Numbered from the stretch's first letter, positions 9,126 through 18,713 are shown. The stretch is 54,996 nt of DNA from an uncultured Opitutales bacterium (GCA_900545715.1 URAJ01000011.1:1-54996), one strand, 5' to 3'. The notes: generated by a model from the letters alone, not told the origin. Translations and numbers: made by a program.

Positions 9126-9775
9126 TGGACATATTTGAATTTAGAAATGAATATCTAAAAGGCGGGCTTTCGCGCGCCGACCTCGACGACAATCCCTTTA
9201 AACAATTTGAAAAGTGGTTTAACCACGCGTGCGAGTGCAATGTCACCGAGCCCAACGCGATGGTGGTGTCCACCGTTTCGGCGGAGGGAGCTCCTTCGTC
9301 GCGCGTTGTGTTGCTAAAATCGTGGGACGAAAAAGGATTTGTGTTTTACACGAACTACACAAGCCGCAAGGCGCGCGAGATTGCAGAAAACAACAAGGTC
9401 TGCGCAGTTTTCGCGTGGCTTGACCTTGAGCGCCAGCTGCGAATAGAGGGGATTGCCGAGAAAGTCTCGGCAGCGGAGTCTTTGCGATACTTTCTATCAA
9501 GGCCGTTCGGAAGCAGGCTCGGGGCTTGGGTTTCAAGGCAGAGCAGCGTGATATCCTCCCGTTCTTTGCTTGAAATGCAGTTTGAGAAAATGAAGGAAAA
9601 ATTCAAAAACGGAGAAGTTCCCTTGCCGGATTTCTGGGGCGGTTATAGAATTGTCCCAAACGCTTTTGAATTTTGGCAGGGCAGGCAAAACAGATTGCAC
9701 GACAGGTTTGAATACGTCAAAAAATCCGATTCCAACTCTCCGGCGGTTTGGGAAATTTCGCGTCTTTCTCCTTAA
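9125..9775 (+). CDS. pdxH: Pyridoxamine 5'-phosphate oxidase
   Basis: 216 residues, the standard length. An FMN-dependent enzyme that oxidises pyridoxine or pyridoxamine 5'-phosphate to pyridoxal 5'-phosphate, the last step of vitamin B6 salvage and synthesis. Visible family signatures are the N-terminal DNPFKQFEKWF region, PSSRVVLLKSWDEKGFVFYTNYTSRKA (FMN and phosphate contacts, read as two adjoining motifs), the RQLRIEG strand and the C-terminal FWQGRQNRLHDRF motif that binds substrate phosphate. ATG at 9125 overlaps the last base of the BrkB stop. No terminator is evident between it and the opposing gene. Confidence 0.95.
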   Translation: MDIFEFRNEYLKGGLSRADLDDNPFKQFEKWFNHACECNVTEPNAMVVSTVSAEGAPSSRVVLLKSWDEKGFVFYTNYTSRKAREIAENNKVCAVFAWLDLERQLRIEGIAEKVSAAESLRYFLSRPFGSRLGAWVSRQSSVISSRSLLEMQFEKMKEKFKNGEVPLPDFWGGYRIVPNAFEFWQGRQNRLHDRFEYVKKSDSNSPAVWEISRLSP

Positions 9776-9872
9776 CAAAATTTTTTCAAGCGTTTGCTCG
9801 GAAGTCTGCGGATTCAGGCTTCTTTATTTCCGATGATTTGTTGCGGCGCGCCATTTGGGGGCAAGGCAATTT

Positions 9873-12227
9873 TTATTTAAGCTTTTCCGCTAGCGCAGGA
9901 GAAGATTCCAGCCCTTTCGGCGGCGTCTCTGAAATTACATCGTCGAACCTGAGCATAGGTCTGAATTGCGGCGCATTTTTGTATTTCAGATTTTTTGCGC
10001 CCCAGTAGGAGGGATGGTACTGGCAGTTGGTGTCTATCCAGTTAGATAGCGCGAGAATTTCGGTGTCTGAAAGCTTAATTTCTTTATGGATTTTTGCGAG
10101 TTCACGCGCGCGCGCCGCGTCTTGCCGATCCTTTATATCCACCGCGCCAGGGGCGAACGCGCCTATCAAAACGCTCGTCCGCGCTCCGAGACTGCCTGAG
10201 GGCAGGTACTCTACATTGTTGTCCTTTTGGAATAATTCAGATATGATTTTGCCAAGCAATCTTCGGTCTACCTTTATATAGTCCTTTTTCGCCATATTTG
10301 TCATTCCAATGCGCTCACCTTCAATATGGCAGTTTTGGGGAATATTCGTATGTCTCACATAGTCGGGAACGAGGGATTCGTACGATACATTGAAAAACTT
10401 TGTCTGGGTTCCCCGCAGGTCGAGACCCTTCTCGCACCGGTCTTGCCCATGGCACGACACGCATTTTTTGTCAAAAATCGGCTGGATTTGTGCGGCGTAG
10501 TCGAAAAGCTTTTTGGCGGATTTCTCCCCTTTCTGGGGCTTTAGCTCTTGCGGAGGTTTGCACAGCGCAAGAACCCGCGAGGTTTTTGCTGTCCGCGGGG
10601 TTTCGGATGCGCGTTCATGGCAGCCGATACAACCCCTAATTTCTCCGGGCATGTAGTTTACGAAAGTCCGTTCGGTTTGCAGCGCCATGTAGTTTTCATC
10701 CAAAATCTGCAAAAAAATGTTGCGGTTGGCAGGAACCAGAAAATATGCGCTTCCGTCGGGTTCAATTTCCGCCACGCCTAACTGGACCTTTACACCCAAG
10801 TGGGTATATCGACTTATAACAGCGTGTTGTTGCCCGTGGGCGTCCTCGGTTTTTTCACCACCCATTGCGATTCTATTCGCGCCCCACGGCCGCGCGATCT
10901 GGTCGAGAACGCGAACGTACTTTGCCGCGCCTCTTGGAATGTTATCAGTACCCGCGTAGACGTCTGTTATTAAAAGTGCTGCGAGATTCCGTCTTTCAAG
11001 GTCTTCGTCAGGCGCGGACGGAAGCACCGGCGGCATGGGGCGCGGGGCGACCGGAACAGGCTGAAATGCGGAATATTTTTTGTCCCTGTATATTCTTCGC
11101 GTCGAGCCGTCGGAGGACAAAATGGCAAGCTCGTATCCACCCGCGTCGCTCCATATGTATCCTTCGGGCTTCATAGCCACAAGAAACTTTTCGTCCGAAA
11201 TTGGGTATGGGTCGCGGAAGAGTCTTCCGGACTTTCCAGACGGGTCGAATTCCCATTTTTCACCCTTTTTAAAATGGTAGCCGCTTTCATCGCGTATTTC
11301 CACGTCAGACGTGATATGGCGCATGGCGGATTCGGAGCGCACTCCTTTGGAAATATCTGCTACTATCACAGTCCCATTCGGGCCTTGCGGATAGTGTGGG
11401 GCGCCGATGAAAACATATTTGCCGTTCCCGCCGGGCAAGGGTCGCCCGAATATCATTGTGACAGGCAGCGCAATGTCGTTGCCGTAAATTTCAGCGGATC
11501 CCGTCCCGTCCGGACGCATGGCCCACAGACATTTTACGGCAGAAGCGCCCTTGTCTACGTATTCCCATCGCGTATACATTATTCTGCCGTCCGGCAAAAC
11601 GCACGGGGAGTTTTCGCTCAACGCTCCATAGGACAGCCGCTTCATGCCCGAACCGTCTGCTTCCATCCTGTACATCGTGGCGACGACTAGATCGTCGGAC
11701 GGATCGCATAGCACCCCGTATCTCGGGCGTGTAGATACAAACGCTATGCCCCCGTCGGGAAGCCAGCATGGATCCATGTCGTCAGTTCCGTTGTGGTATT
11801 TACCGCGCTTAAATTTTTTCGCGGTTTCTGCCTCGCCAGGTTCGGGAAAAGTCAACTGTCTAAGGTTGGTGCCGTCTATATTTGCAGAGTAAATTCTAAA
11901 ACCCTCTCCGGCGGATTTTTTATATGAAAACACAATGCGCTTTGCGTCGAAAGATATGTCGAAGCGTCCGAATACGCCGCCCGACATCTGCGGGAAAAGT
12001 TCGCGCTCGCTTCTATCCTCCAAATTCAATATGAAAATTCCGCCGCCAGGTTTCCATGAACTGTTTATAAATTCCGTGTAATAGTGGTTAGGATCAAAAG
12101 TGTTGCGCTTTATAAATGCCAATTCGGAAAATCCCGACAATCCACTGTATTTTGCGAGTATAAGACCCGGAAATAACAGCGTTACTAAAGAAAATATCAT
12201 TAGAAATGAAATTTTTTTAGGAAACAT
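9873..12227 (-). CDS. HzsA-like exported dihaem beta-propeller protein
   Basis: About 784 residues from the ATG at 12227, chosen because the protein then begins with a typical signal peptide (MFPKKISFLMIFSLVTLLF and following, cleavage near LILA). The frame also opens at 12278, but that adds a polar leader. The first 400 residues carry TolB/PD40-type propeller repeats (NIDGTNLRQLTF, MEADGSGMKRLSY, MRPDGTG). The second half matches proteins related to the hydrazine synthase alpha subunit and has two c-type haem motifs, CIGCH and CVSCH, beginning at residues 533 and 589 of this start. Hydrazine synthesis is not implied, because such proteins are widespread in Planctomycetota and Verrucomicrobiota without anammox. 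A periplasmic electron-transfer or oxidoreductase role is the most that can be said. Apparently monocistronic. Confidence 0.75.
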   Translation of the reverse strand: MFPKKISFLMIFSLVTLLFPGLILAKYSGLSGFSELAFIKRNTFDPNHYYTEFINSSWKPGGGIFILNLEDRSERELFPQMSGGVFGRFDISFDAKRIVFSYKKSAGEGFRIYSANIDGTNLRQLTFPEPGEAETAKKFKRGKYHNGTDDMDPCWLPDGGIAFVSTRPRYGVLCDPSDDLVVATMYRMEADGSGMKRLSYGALSENSPCVLPDGRIMYTRWEYVDKGASAVKCLWAMRPDGTGSAEIYGNDIALPVTMIFGRPLPGGNGKYVFIGAPHYPQGPNGTVIVADISKGVRSESAMRHITSDVEIRDESGYHFKKGEKWEFDPSGKSGRLFRDPYPISDEKFLVAMKPEGYIWSDAGGYELAILSSDGSTRRIYRDKKYSAFQPVPVAPRPMPPVLPSAPDEDLERRNLAALLITDVYAGTDNIPRGAAKYVRVLDQIARPWGANRIAMGGEKTEDAHGQQHAVISRYTHLGVKVQLGVAEIEPDGSAYFLVPANRNIFLQILDENYMALQTERTFVNYMPGEIRGCIGCHERASETPRTAKTSRVLALCKPPQELKPQKGEKSAKKLFDYAAQIQPIFDKKCVSCHGQDRCEKGLDLRGTQTKFFNVSYESLVPDYVRHTNIPQNCHIEGERIGMTNMAKKDYIKVDRRLLGKIISELFQKDNNVEYLPSGSLGARTSVLIGAFAPGAVDIKDRQDAARARELAKIHKEIKLSDTEILALSNWIDTNCQYHPSYWGAKNLKYKNAPQFRPMLRFDDVISETPPKGLESSPALAEKLK

Positions 12228-12332
12228 ATTATGCGGATAGCTTTCTTTTTTAATGAAAGCCTTTGGCAAGAGAGTCAATAAAAAACCAGATATGGATTTC
12301 TATGTGGCGCTCCACGGATAGGAAGATTTATT

Positions 12333-13571
12333 ATGTCTTTACAAATACCGCCATTTTTCTATTTTTATTATTTAAATGGAGTGTGTGTGAGCGGATTCTT
12401 TTCAAATATTTTCAATAAAACAGAGGATTCTGGCAGGAAAATTCCGGCGAATGCCTCCCTGTCCGGCGAGGGGGATTCTATCGTATTGCGCATTTGCGGA
12501 GATTGGCTCTTGAAAAATGTACGGACACCGTTCGAGAAAATCGAAGGCGAACTTTCGTCGCATAGGAACGCTTCCTCCATTAAAGTCGACGCGGAACGCC
12601 TTGGCGCGTACGATTCCGCGCTGGTCGCATTTTTGTTGCAAGTCTATGAACTCTGCGACGACTTGGATATAGACTTTGATATGGAGTCGGTGCCGGAAGG
12701 CCCAAAAGCCCTGCTTAAATTGGCAACTGCCGTGCCGGAAGCCGACGAAGCATCTAAAAAATCCGAAGCCAGAAGGAGCGGGATTCTCGGGAAAGTCGGG
12801 TCGCGCGCGATAGGCGTATTTAGCTCTTTTAATTCAATCTCAGGATTTATAGGCGAAACTGTAATAGCGGTTGCGCTCGCACTTGTGGGGCGCGCGCGCT
12901 TCCGTATGAGAGACCTTGCGCTGCTCGTCCAGCGGGCGGGGCCGGAAGCGCTTCCGATTGTCGCACTGATAAGCTTCTTGGTGGGGCTGATTCTCGCATT
13001 TGTGGGGGCTATTCAGCTTGCAAAATACGGTTCGGAGATTTTCGTCGCGGATCTTGTGGGAATCGCAATGGTGCGCGAAATGGGGGCGATAATGGTTGGC
13101 ATAGTAATGAGCGGCCGCACCGGCGCCGCGTTTGCGGCAGAGCTTGGCTCCATGAAAGTTAACGACGAAATTTCCGCTTTCAGGACTTTCGGGATTTCCC
13201 CAATGGAGTTCCTCGTTTTGCCGCGCGTGTTCGCGCTCGTGATGATGTTTCCGTTGCTGACTATATTCGCGGACGTAATCGGAATGATTGGCGGACTCGT
13301 CATAGGAGTGGGCATGTTCGACATATCATACGAACAATACGCAAACCGTTCCATCGCGGCCTTGAACCTTGTCCAGCTCTCGACCGGCGTCGGCAAGAGC
13401 CTGATTTTCGGCCTGATTGTGGGCATTATCGGCTGCAAGCAGGGGCTCGCGTGCGAAAAGAGCTCTGCGGGTGTAGGGCTTGCTACAACGTCGGCGGTCG
13501 TGCAGAGCATAACTTGGATAATTGTAGCGGACTCTATCTTCGCCGTAATATTCACAATTTTCGACATCTGA
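12333..13571 (+). CDS. mlaE: MlaE-family lipid ABC transporter permease with STAS-like N-terminus
   Basis: Permease of an MCE-type phospholipid transporter between inner and outer membrane. The C-terminal 260 residues hold the MlaE core, including VREMGAIMVGIVMSGRTGAA and the ELGSMKVNDEISAF helix that contacts the ATPase. Residues about 30-130 form a STAS-like domain, a role played by separate MlaB proteins in proteobacteria, so regulator and permease are fused here. A good AGGAAG lies seven bases before the ATG at 12333. A GTG at 12387 with GGAG five bases upstream would remove an odd hydrophobic leader of 18 residues and is a real alternative. First gene of an operon running to fabD. Confidence 0.88.
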   Translation: MSLQIPPFFYFYYLNGVCVSGFFSNIFNKTEDSGRKIPANASLSGEGDSIVLRICGDWLLKNVRTPFEKIEGELSSHRNASSIKVDAERLGAYDSALVAFLLQVYELCDDLDIDFDMESVPEGPKALLKLATAVPEADEASKKSEARRSGILGKVGSRAIGVFSSFNSISGFIGETVIAVALALVGRARFRMRDLALLVQRAGPEALPIVALISFLVGLILAFVGAIQLAKYGSEIFVADLVGIAMVREMGAIMVGIVMSGRTGAAFAAELGSMKVNDEISAFRTFGISPMEFLVLPRVFALVMMFPLLTIFADVIGMIGGLVIGVGMFDISYEQYANRSIAALNLVQLSTGVGKSLIFGLIVGIIGCKQGLACEKSSAGVGLATTSAVVQSITWIIVADSIFAVIFTIFDI

Positions 13572-13573
13572 CA

Positions 13574-14407
13574 ATGAATGCTTCCGAAATCAAAAATGCT
13601 GTGGAAAGCCGGCCGGAGGATGCGACTGGAAAAGACGGTGCCGTATTCAAAATAGATTCTCTCACAATGGCGTACGGCGACTACATTGTGATGAAAAACC
13701 TCGACTTTTCCATTAAGAAAGGGGAGATATTTTTTATAATAGGCGGCAGCGGTTGCGGCAAAAGCACTTTGCTTCGCCATATGATTGGCCTCGCAACGCC
13801 CGCTTCCGGAAAAATTTTGTATCGCGGAGAGAATTTTTCAGGAGCCACCGAGGAGCGCAGACTGGAAATTCTGAGGGAATTTGGAATACTCTATCAAGGC
13901 GGCGCGCTGTGGACGAGCATGACTCTTGCAGAGAATGTAATGCTGCCGCTCATGGAGTTTTCGGGGTTGTCGGAAAAAGAGGCCAAGGTAATGGCGGATT
14001 TAAAACTTGCGCTTGTAGGCCTAAACGGCTTCGGCTCTTTTTATCCGTCGGAAATCAGCGGTGGCATGGCAAAAAGGGCGGGGCTCGCAAGGGCGATTGC
14101 TCTCGACCCGAGCGTGCTTTTCTTCGACGAGCCAAGCGCAGGACTCGACCCAATATCGTCTTATAGGCTCGACCGCCTAATCCTGCAAATGCGCGATTCC
14201 CTCGGGGCTACGGTTGTCGTCGTCTCGCACGAATTGCCGAGCATCTTCTCAATAGCAGACCGCGTAGTTTTTCTCGACGCAAAGTCTAAAACCCAGGGCG
14301 CATTGGGGGCTCCGCGCGATTTGCTAAAATCCGGCCCCGAAGACGTCAGAATATTTTTGAACCGCGGGGTGGACCCGCTTGAAAAAAAGGCTGAGTATGA
14401 AAAATAA
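13574..14407 (+). CDS. mlaF: MlaF-family ABC transporter ATPase
   Basis: 277 residues. Cytosolic ATPase of the Mla-type lipid transporter. The Walker A motif GGSGCGKST is at 57-65, the signature ISGGMAKRAGLARA is present, the Walker B LFFDEPSAGLDP follows it, and the switch His is in VVSHELPS. SGGMAKRAG in place of the general SGGQ is typical of MlaF/Ttg2A ATPases. The start is the ATG at 13574, two bases after the permease stop. The open frame reaches further upstream inside the permease without support. It overlaps the MCE gene by 11 bases. Confidence 0.92.
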   Translation: MNASEIKNAVESRPEDATGKDGAVFKIDSLTMAYGDYIVMKNLDFSIKKGEIFFIIGGSGCGKSTLLRHMIGLATPASGKILYRGENFSGATEERRLEILREFGILYQGGALWTSMTLAENVMLPLMEFSGLSEKEAKVMADLKLALVGLNGFGSFYPSEISGGMAKRAGLARAIALDPSVLFFDEPSAGLDPISSYRLDRLILQMRDSLGATVVVVSHELPSIFSIADRVVFLDAKSKTQGALGAPRDLLKSGPEDVRIFLNRGVDPLEKKAEYEK

Positions 14408-15377
14408 AATAAGTCCCGCCGCCATCGGAATGTTCGTCATAGCGGCTTCCATAATCGCAGTTGCTGCGGTAATGGTTTTTGGAGCGGCGAAATTTTTCTC
14501 GAGAACGGAAAATTTTATATCGTTTTTCTCTGAAAGCGTAAACGGTCTCGATGTCGGCGCGCCGCTAAAATACAAAGGCGTTAAAATCGGGAAGGTGGAG
14601 GGCATATTTATAAGCTCCTCCAAAAATATAAAAGAAAGCTCCGTTTCCGTGGTCTATTCTATCGACGTCGCCCAGCTAAGGCGCAAGACGGGCGTGGACA
14701 TGAAAAATTACTACGAATGGATTGACGAACAAATCGCGGAGGGGCTTCGGGCAAGGCTAAACTACCAGAGTGTTGTCACAGGCATGCTTTATATAGAATT
14801 GGACTTTATCGCCGACAGGGGAGACAAATACGAGCTGAAGTACGGCGGCACGCGCTTTAAAGAAATACCCGCCGCAAACTCCGGCCTTTCCGAATTGGCA
14901 AAAGGGTTTGAAAAAACAATGTCGGACATCTCGAAAATCGACTTCACTGCAATCGGAAACAATTTAAACGATGCACTCGCCAAAATAAATAAAAAGCTCG
15001 ACGACATCGACGTAAAAAATATCAGCGAAAATGCAGTTTCTACCCTAAAAAGCGTCCGCGCTCTCGCCGAAAACAAGGACGTTGAAGAGTCTATAAAAAA
15101 GCTCGACTCCCTTCTTGGCAACGCCGACGGCTTAATCACAGACGCGCGCGCGGAGCTTAAAAGCTTTTCGGGCAACGTTTCGGTGTTGTCGAAAAGAATG
15201 GACGAAATGCTGCTTAATGTAAATTCCGTCGTCGCGCCAAACTCGCCGTTTAGATACCAGCTGGCGCTATTGCTAAAAACGCTAAACGGCTCAATGCACA
15301 ACATCTCGAACTTCGCCGACTACTTGCAGCGCAACCCAAACTCAATAATTACGGGCAAGGACAAGTCCGGGCGTTAA
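14397..15377 (+). CDS. mlaD: MlaD-family MCE-domain lipid-binding protein
   Basis: 326 residues from the ATG at 14397, preceded by AAGG six bases upstream. A TTG at 14379 is a weaker alternative. One N-terminal transmembrane helix (about 8-32) is followed by a single MCE domain (about 40-150) with the conserved pattern VNGLDVGAPLKYKGVKIGKV. The last 170 residues are a long amphipathic helical region rich in Leu/Asp/Asn, as in other MlaD or PqiB homologues, which can form a hydrophobic channel across the periplasm. Partner of the permease and ATPase just upstream. Confidence 0.9.
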   Translation: MKNKISPAAIGMFVIAASIIAVAAVMVFGAAKFFSRTENFISFFSESVNGLDVGAPLKYKGVKIGKVEGIFISSSKNIKESSVSVVYSIDVAQLRRKTGVDMKNYYEWIDEQIAEGLRARLNYQSVVTGMLYIELDFIADRGDKYELKYGGTRFKEIPAANSGLSELAKGFEKTMSDISKIDFTAIGNNLNDALAKINKKLDDIDVKNISENAVSTLKSVRALAENKDVEESIKKLDSLLGNADGLITDARAELKSFSGNVSVLSKRMDEMLLNVNSVVAPNSPFRYQLALLLKTLNGSMHNISNFADYLQRNPNSIITGKDKSGR

Positions 15378-15399
15378 AAACAATAAAAATTTTTGCAAT

Positions 15400-16002
15400 A
15401 TGAAAAACTCCTCAAAAAAATTCCTGACGATTATCGCTGCGGCCGTGCTGTCTCTCGCACAATATGGGTGCCTATCCGATTTGCTCGCGCCCACAGCTGA
15501 CCCCACAGTATTCCATGTAATCTCTCCAGTGCAGATCGAGAAAAAATACGACTGCAAATGCGATGTAAACTTGCAAGCAGCGCAACTGCCGCAATATATG
15601 TCGCGCCAACAAATCGTATCCCTCGCGGAAAGCGGAATATTGCTTGTATCTGAGTTTGACAGATGGGCGGAGTTGCCCTCGGACGGCTTTGAAAGGGCGC
15701 TTGCTGTCGATATCGAATCTTCGGGGGTCGCGTCGGTATTTATGTATCCGGCCGTATCGCCGGCTGCCGAAAAGGCTTGCTCATTGAGAATATTCGTCTA
15801 CGAATGTTTGGGAAAAATTGACGGAAAAGTTGTTTTAAAAGGAAAGTGGCAGCTCGACGCACCAAACAACTCAAAAAGCGTCGTCAAAAACTTCTCTTTT
15901 GAAACATCTTCAAACGACGGCTACGGCGGCTATGCAAGGGCAATTAACAAACTCATTGCGGAACTCGCCGGGCAAATTTCGGCAGAAATATCTAAATTTT
16001 AA
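15400..16002 (+). CDS. ABC-type transport auxiliary lipoprotein (PqiC-like)
   Basis: 200 residues with an N-terminal hydrophobic signal and a Cys at position 24 (SLAQYGC). The lipobox is atypical at -3 but lipidation is likely. The beta-rich body has the order of elements seen in the ABC_trans_aux/PqiC family of lipoproteins that partner MCE transporters at the outer membrane: an early FHVISPVQIE strand, the LPQYMSRQQIVSLAESG region, and a late Gly-Tyr-rich turn before a C-terminal helix. It follows the MCE gene by 22 bases in the same operon, which strongly supports the call. Confidence 0.78.
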   Translation: MKNSSKKFLTIIAAAVLSLAQYGCLSDLLAPTADPTVFHVISPVQIEKKYDCKCDVNLQAAQLPQYMSRQQIVSLAESGILLVSEFDRWAELPSDGFERALAVDIESSGVASVFMYPAVSPAAEKACSLRIFVYECLGKIDGKVVLKGKWQLDAPNNSKSVVKNFSFETSSNDGYGGYARAINKLIAELAGQISAEISKF

Positions 16003-16007
16003 AAAAT

Positions 16008-16913
16008 ATGAAAACAGGATTATTATTCTCGGGCCAGGGCGCGCAGAGCGTCGGAATGGCAAAATCATTGTATGAGAACTGCGCGGCGGTCCGCGAACTC
16101 TTTGAAAGGGCCGACGAGGCTTTGTCTATGAAGCTTTCAAGCTATTGCTTTGAAGGCCCGATGTCGGAACTTACCAAAACAAGCGTATGCCAACCGGCTC
16201 TCTTTCTGCACGGTTTTGCGGTTGTCGAAGTTATGCGCCAAAAGGGCATTTTGGGCGAACCGTCAACGGCCTTGGGGCTGTCGCTCGGGGAGCTTACCGC
16301 CCACGCTTTCGCGGGAACGTTCAGCTTTGAAACAGGCCTTAAAATTGTGGCGGAACGCGGCAGGCTAATGCAGGAGGCTTGCGACGCCTCAAAAGGCGCA
16401 ATGGCGAGCTTTATCGGCGGAACGCCTGAGGATGTCGCTTTGTATTGCAAAGAGTTTGACGTAGATATGTCCAACATAAACTGCCCAGGGCAAGTCGTCA
16501 TTTCCGGTGAGGAATCGAAAGTCGCGGCGGCAGTAGCCGCGGCAAAAGAACGCAAGGCATTTAAGATGGTTGTGCCCCTCAAGGTCGCAGGCGCTTACCA
16601 CAGCAGGCTAATGGAGCCAGCCCGCAAAAAGTTTGAAGAATTCCTCGCCGACATAGAATTTAAGAGCCCGCGCATACCGGTCTTTACAAACGTCACAGGC
16701 GACGCGGTTTTCGACCCGAACGAAATTAAGAAAAATCTCGTAAAGCAAGTCGTCAGCACTGTCAGGTGGGAAGACTGCGTGCGCAACGCGGCAAAGCTTG
16801 GTATCGAGCAATTCTACGAATGCGGCCCAGGAGGTGTGCTCGCCGGAATGGTTCGCCGCATAGACAAAACTCTCCCGGTTAAATCCCTTGCGGAATACCC
16901 GGATTTCCAATAA
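16008..16913 (+). CDS. fabD: Malonyl-CoA:ACP transacylase
   Basis: 301 residues. It moves malonyl groups from CoA to acyl carrier protein, supplying fatty-acid elongation. The GQGAQ motif is at 9-13, the nucleophile Ser92 is in GLSLGE, the substrate-carboxylate Arg117 is in ERGRLMQ, and the catalytic His198 is in GAYHSRL. It starts six bases after the lipoprotein stop and is followed by a strong terminator, so it is the last gene of the Mla-type lipid transport operon. That pairs fatty-acid supply with membrane lipid transport; the pairing is observed, its purpose inferred. Confidence 0.95.
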   Translation: MKTGLLFSGQGAQSVGMAKSLYENCAAVRELFERADEALSMKLSSYCFEGPMSELTKTSVCQPALFLHGFAVVEVMRQKGILGEPSTALGLSLGELTAHAFAGTFSFETGLKIVAERGRLMQEACDASKGAMASFIGGTPEDVALYCKEFDVDMSNINCPGQVVISGEESKVAAAVAAAKERKAFKMVVPLKVAGAYHSRLMEPARKKFEEFLADIEFKSPRIPVFTNVTGDAVFDPNEIKKNLVKQVVSTVRWEDCVRNAAKLGIEQFYECGPGGVLAGMVRRIDKTLPVKSLAEYPDFQ

Positions 16914-16930
16914 TCGGTGCAAATCGCAAA

Positions 16931-16966
16931 AAATCCCAACCGGAAATTCCGGCTGGGATTTTTTTA
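16931..16966 (+). terminator. Rho-independent terminator after fabD
   Basis: A 13-bp stem with one mismatch (AAATCCCAACCGG against CCGGCTGGGATTT), five-base loop, followed by a T run. It begins 17 bases after the fabD stop. Confidence 0.88.
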
Positions 16967-17094
16967 TCTTAGGCACACAATATTTAATGAAAAAGTCCGC
17001 TACTCCATAAGTATAGCGCGCAATCTGGGCTAAGCATGTGCTCGGTTCATCGAGAAAGAAACGAGGTTTTTATTTTAGGGCTATGTATATCTTG

Positions 17095-17126
17095 AAAAAA
17101 AGCTCCGCTAGTAAGCGGAGCTTTTT
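17095..17126 (-). terminator. Rho-independent terminator after nhaD
   Basis: Near-perfect hairpin AAAAAGCTCCGCT / AGCGGAGCTTTTT with a short loop and A/T runs on both sides. It sits six bases beyond the nhaD stop and could work in both directions, backing up the fabD terminator. Confidence 0.85.
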
Positions 17127-17131
17127 AAGTA

Positions 17132-18559
17132 TTAGAATGCGGAGATAATCGCGCTTTGGAATATGTAGGTTGCAATACCCGCAAAATACCCGATTAGCGC
17201 CAATAGGGAAATGTATTTAAGATACCACGAGAATGTTATTTTTTCTATGCCCATAACTACGACTCCGGCGGCGGAACCAATTATCAATATGCTTCCGCCA
17301 ACCCCGGCGCAATATGCCAAGAGCTGCCAGAACGCGCCGTCTTGCGCGTAATGCGCCAGATACGCGGGCTCGGCAGAGGCCAGAACCTGCGCTTGCGTGG
17401 GAATGTCGTACATGCCCATAGCGCCCGCCACAAGCGGAACGTTGTCAACTATCGATGATAAGAGCCCAATTATCGTGTTTATTACATATATATTATGGAC
17501 TTCCTCGTCTAAGAATTTGGAAACTTCCGACAACACTCCGACAGCTTGCAGGGCTGACACTGCCATTAGTATGCCCAGGAAGAACAATATCGTGGAAAGG
17601 TCTATCCGCGCAAATACGTCGCCGATTCTATGCTGCTGGGCGCGCGGTATGTCCGTGCGGCGGTCGTAAAGGATTTCCATAAAAATCCAGATGGCTCCGA
17701 GTGCGAGCATTACTCCGATAAATGGCGGAAGCCCCGTTATCGCCTTGAAAATCGGTATAAATATTAGGCCCGCAATTCCCAGTATAAATATTGTCGTCCT
17801 TTCGGCGGGAGTGATGTACGAGGTCGAGGATTTGCCGTGCATTGCAGGCTCTTCTGTATTGCTACCGTCCAGAAAAAATGTGAGTATTACAAGCGGTACA
17901 AGCATTGAAACGAGGGAAGGCAAAAAGAGCTGCGTTATTAAAGCTCCGGTTGTGACGTTCTCGTTTATCCACAGCATTATCGTAGTGACGTCTCCGGTGG
18001 GTGTCCATGCGCCGCCGCTATTGGCTGCAAGTATTACCATTCCGCAAAATATCCACCTCTCTTTTTTTACATTTATCAGCTTGCGCAACAGCATTGTTAT
18101 CAATATCGCCGTGGTGAGATTGTCGAGTATTGCCGACATGAAAAAGGTGAAGAATGAAATTATCCAAAGAAGCTTGCGCTTATTGCGAGTCTTTATCCTA
18201 TCGGTAATGCAGGTAAACCCGCCGTGGACATCTACAAGCTCAACTATCGTCATCGCCCCGATAAGATAGAAGATTATTTGAACCTGCTCTCCAAGATAAT
18301 GGATTATCTGGCTTTCGGATATGAATTTTATGCACTGCTTTCCTATCGGCAGCGAAGCGTATTCGGGATTTACAGATAAAAATTGCTTAAAAGCGTCTGA
18401 ATTTACCCCCATTATAAGCGAGTTCCCCGCGTATATGTACATTACCCATAGTAACATACCAAGAGTGACCGCAACGGCCGCTTTGTTTATTTGTATTTTG
18501 TGTTCTATCGCTATCAATATGTAGCCGAATATGAACGTTCCTACCATCAATGTGACCAT
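17132..18559 (-). CDS. nhaD: NhaD-type Na+/H+ antiporter
   Basis: 475 residues from the ATG at 18559, close to the family norm. An inner-membrane antiporter exchanging Na+ (or Li+) for protons. Signs are the N-terminal GYILIAIEHKIQINKAAVAV segment, the DVHGGF motif, the long ISFFTFFMSAILDNLTTAI helix with its ion-binding DNLT, and a repeat of the acidic motif later (SIVDNVPLVAGAM). The frame opens further upstream to 18682, but the extra 41 residues are polar and lack similarity to antiporter N-termini. Monocistronic, with its own terminator. Confidence 0.88.
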   Translation of the reverse strand: MVTLMVGTFIFGYILIAIEHKIQINKAAVAVTLGMLLWVMYIYAGNSLIMGVNSDAFKQFLSVNPEYASLPIGKQCIKFISESQIIHYLGEQVQIIFYLIGAMTIVELVDVHGGFTCITDRIKTRNKRKLLWIISFFTFFMSAILDNLTTAILITMLLRKLINVKKERWIFCGMVILAANSGGAWTPTGDVTTIMLWINENVTTGALITQLFLPSLVSMLVPLVILTFFLDGSNTEEPAMHGKSSTSYITPAERTTIFILGIAGLIFIPIFKAITGLPPFIGVMLALGAIWIFMEILYDRRTDIPRAQQHRIGDVFARIDLSTILFFLGILMAVSALQAVGVLSEVSKFLDEEVHNIYVINTIIGLLSSIVDNVPLVAGAMGMYDIPTQAQVLASAEPAYLAHYAQDGAFWQLLAYCAGVGGSILIIGSAAGVVVMGIEKITFSWYLKYISLLALIGYFAGIATYIFQSAIISAF

Positions 18560-18713
18560 ATAAATAATCCCAAATAGTCCTTTATAAGTAAAAGGGACAT
18601 TCAAATTCGCAACAGGGGGAAGGTCAAGACATAGTTTATTTTTTTTAACCTTCTTTACAAATGCGCTGAAATAAAGACACAAAACAATCGCTCACATTAT
18701 GCAAAAAATTTAG

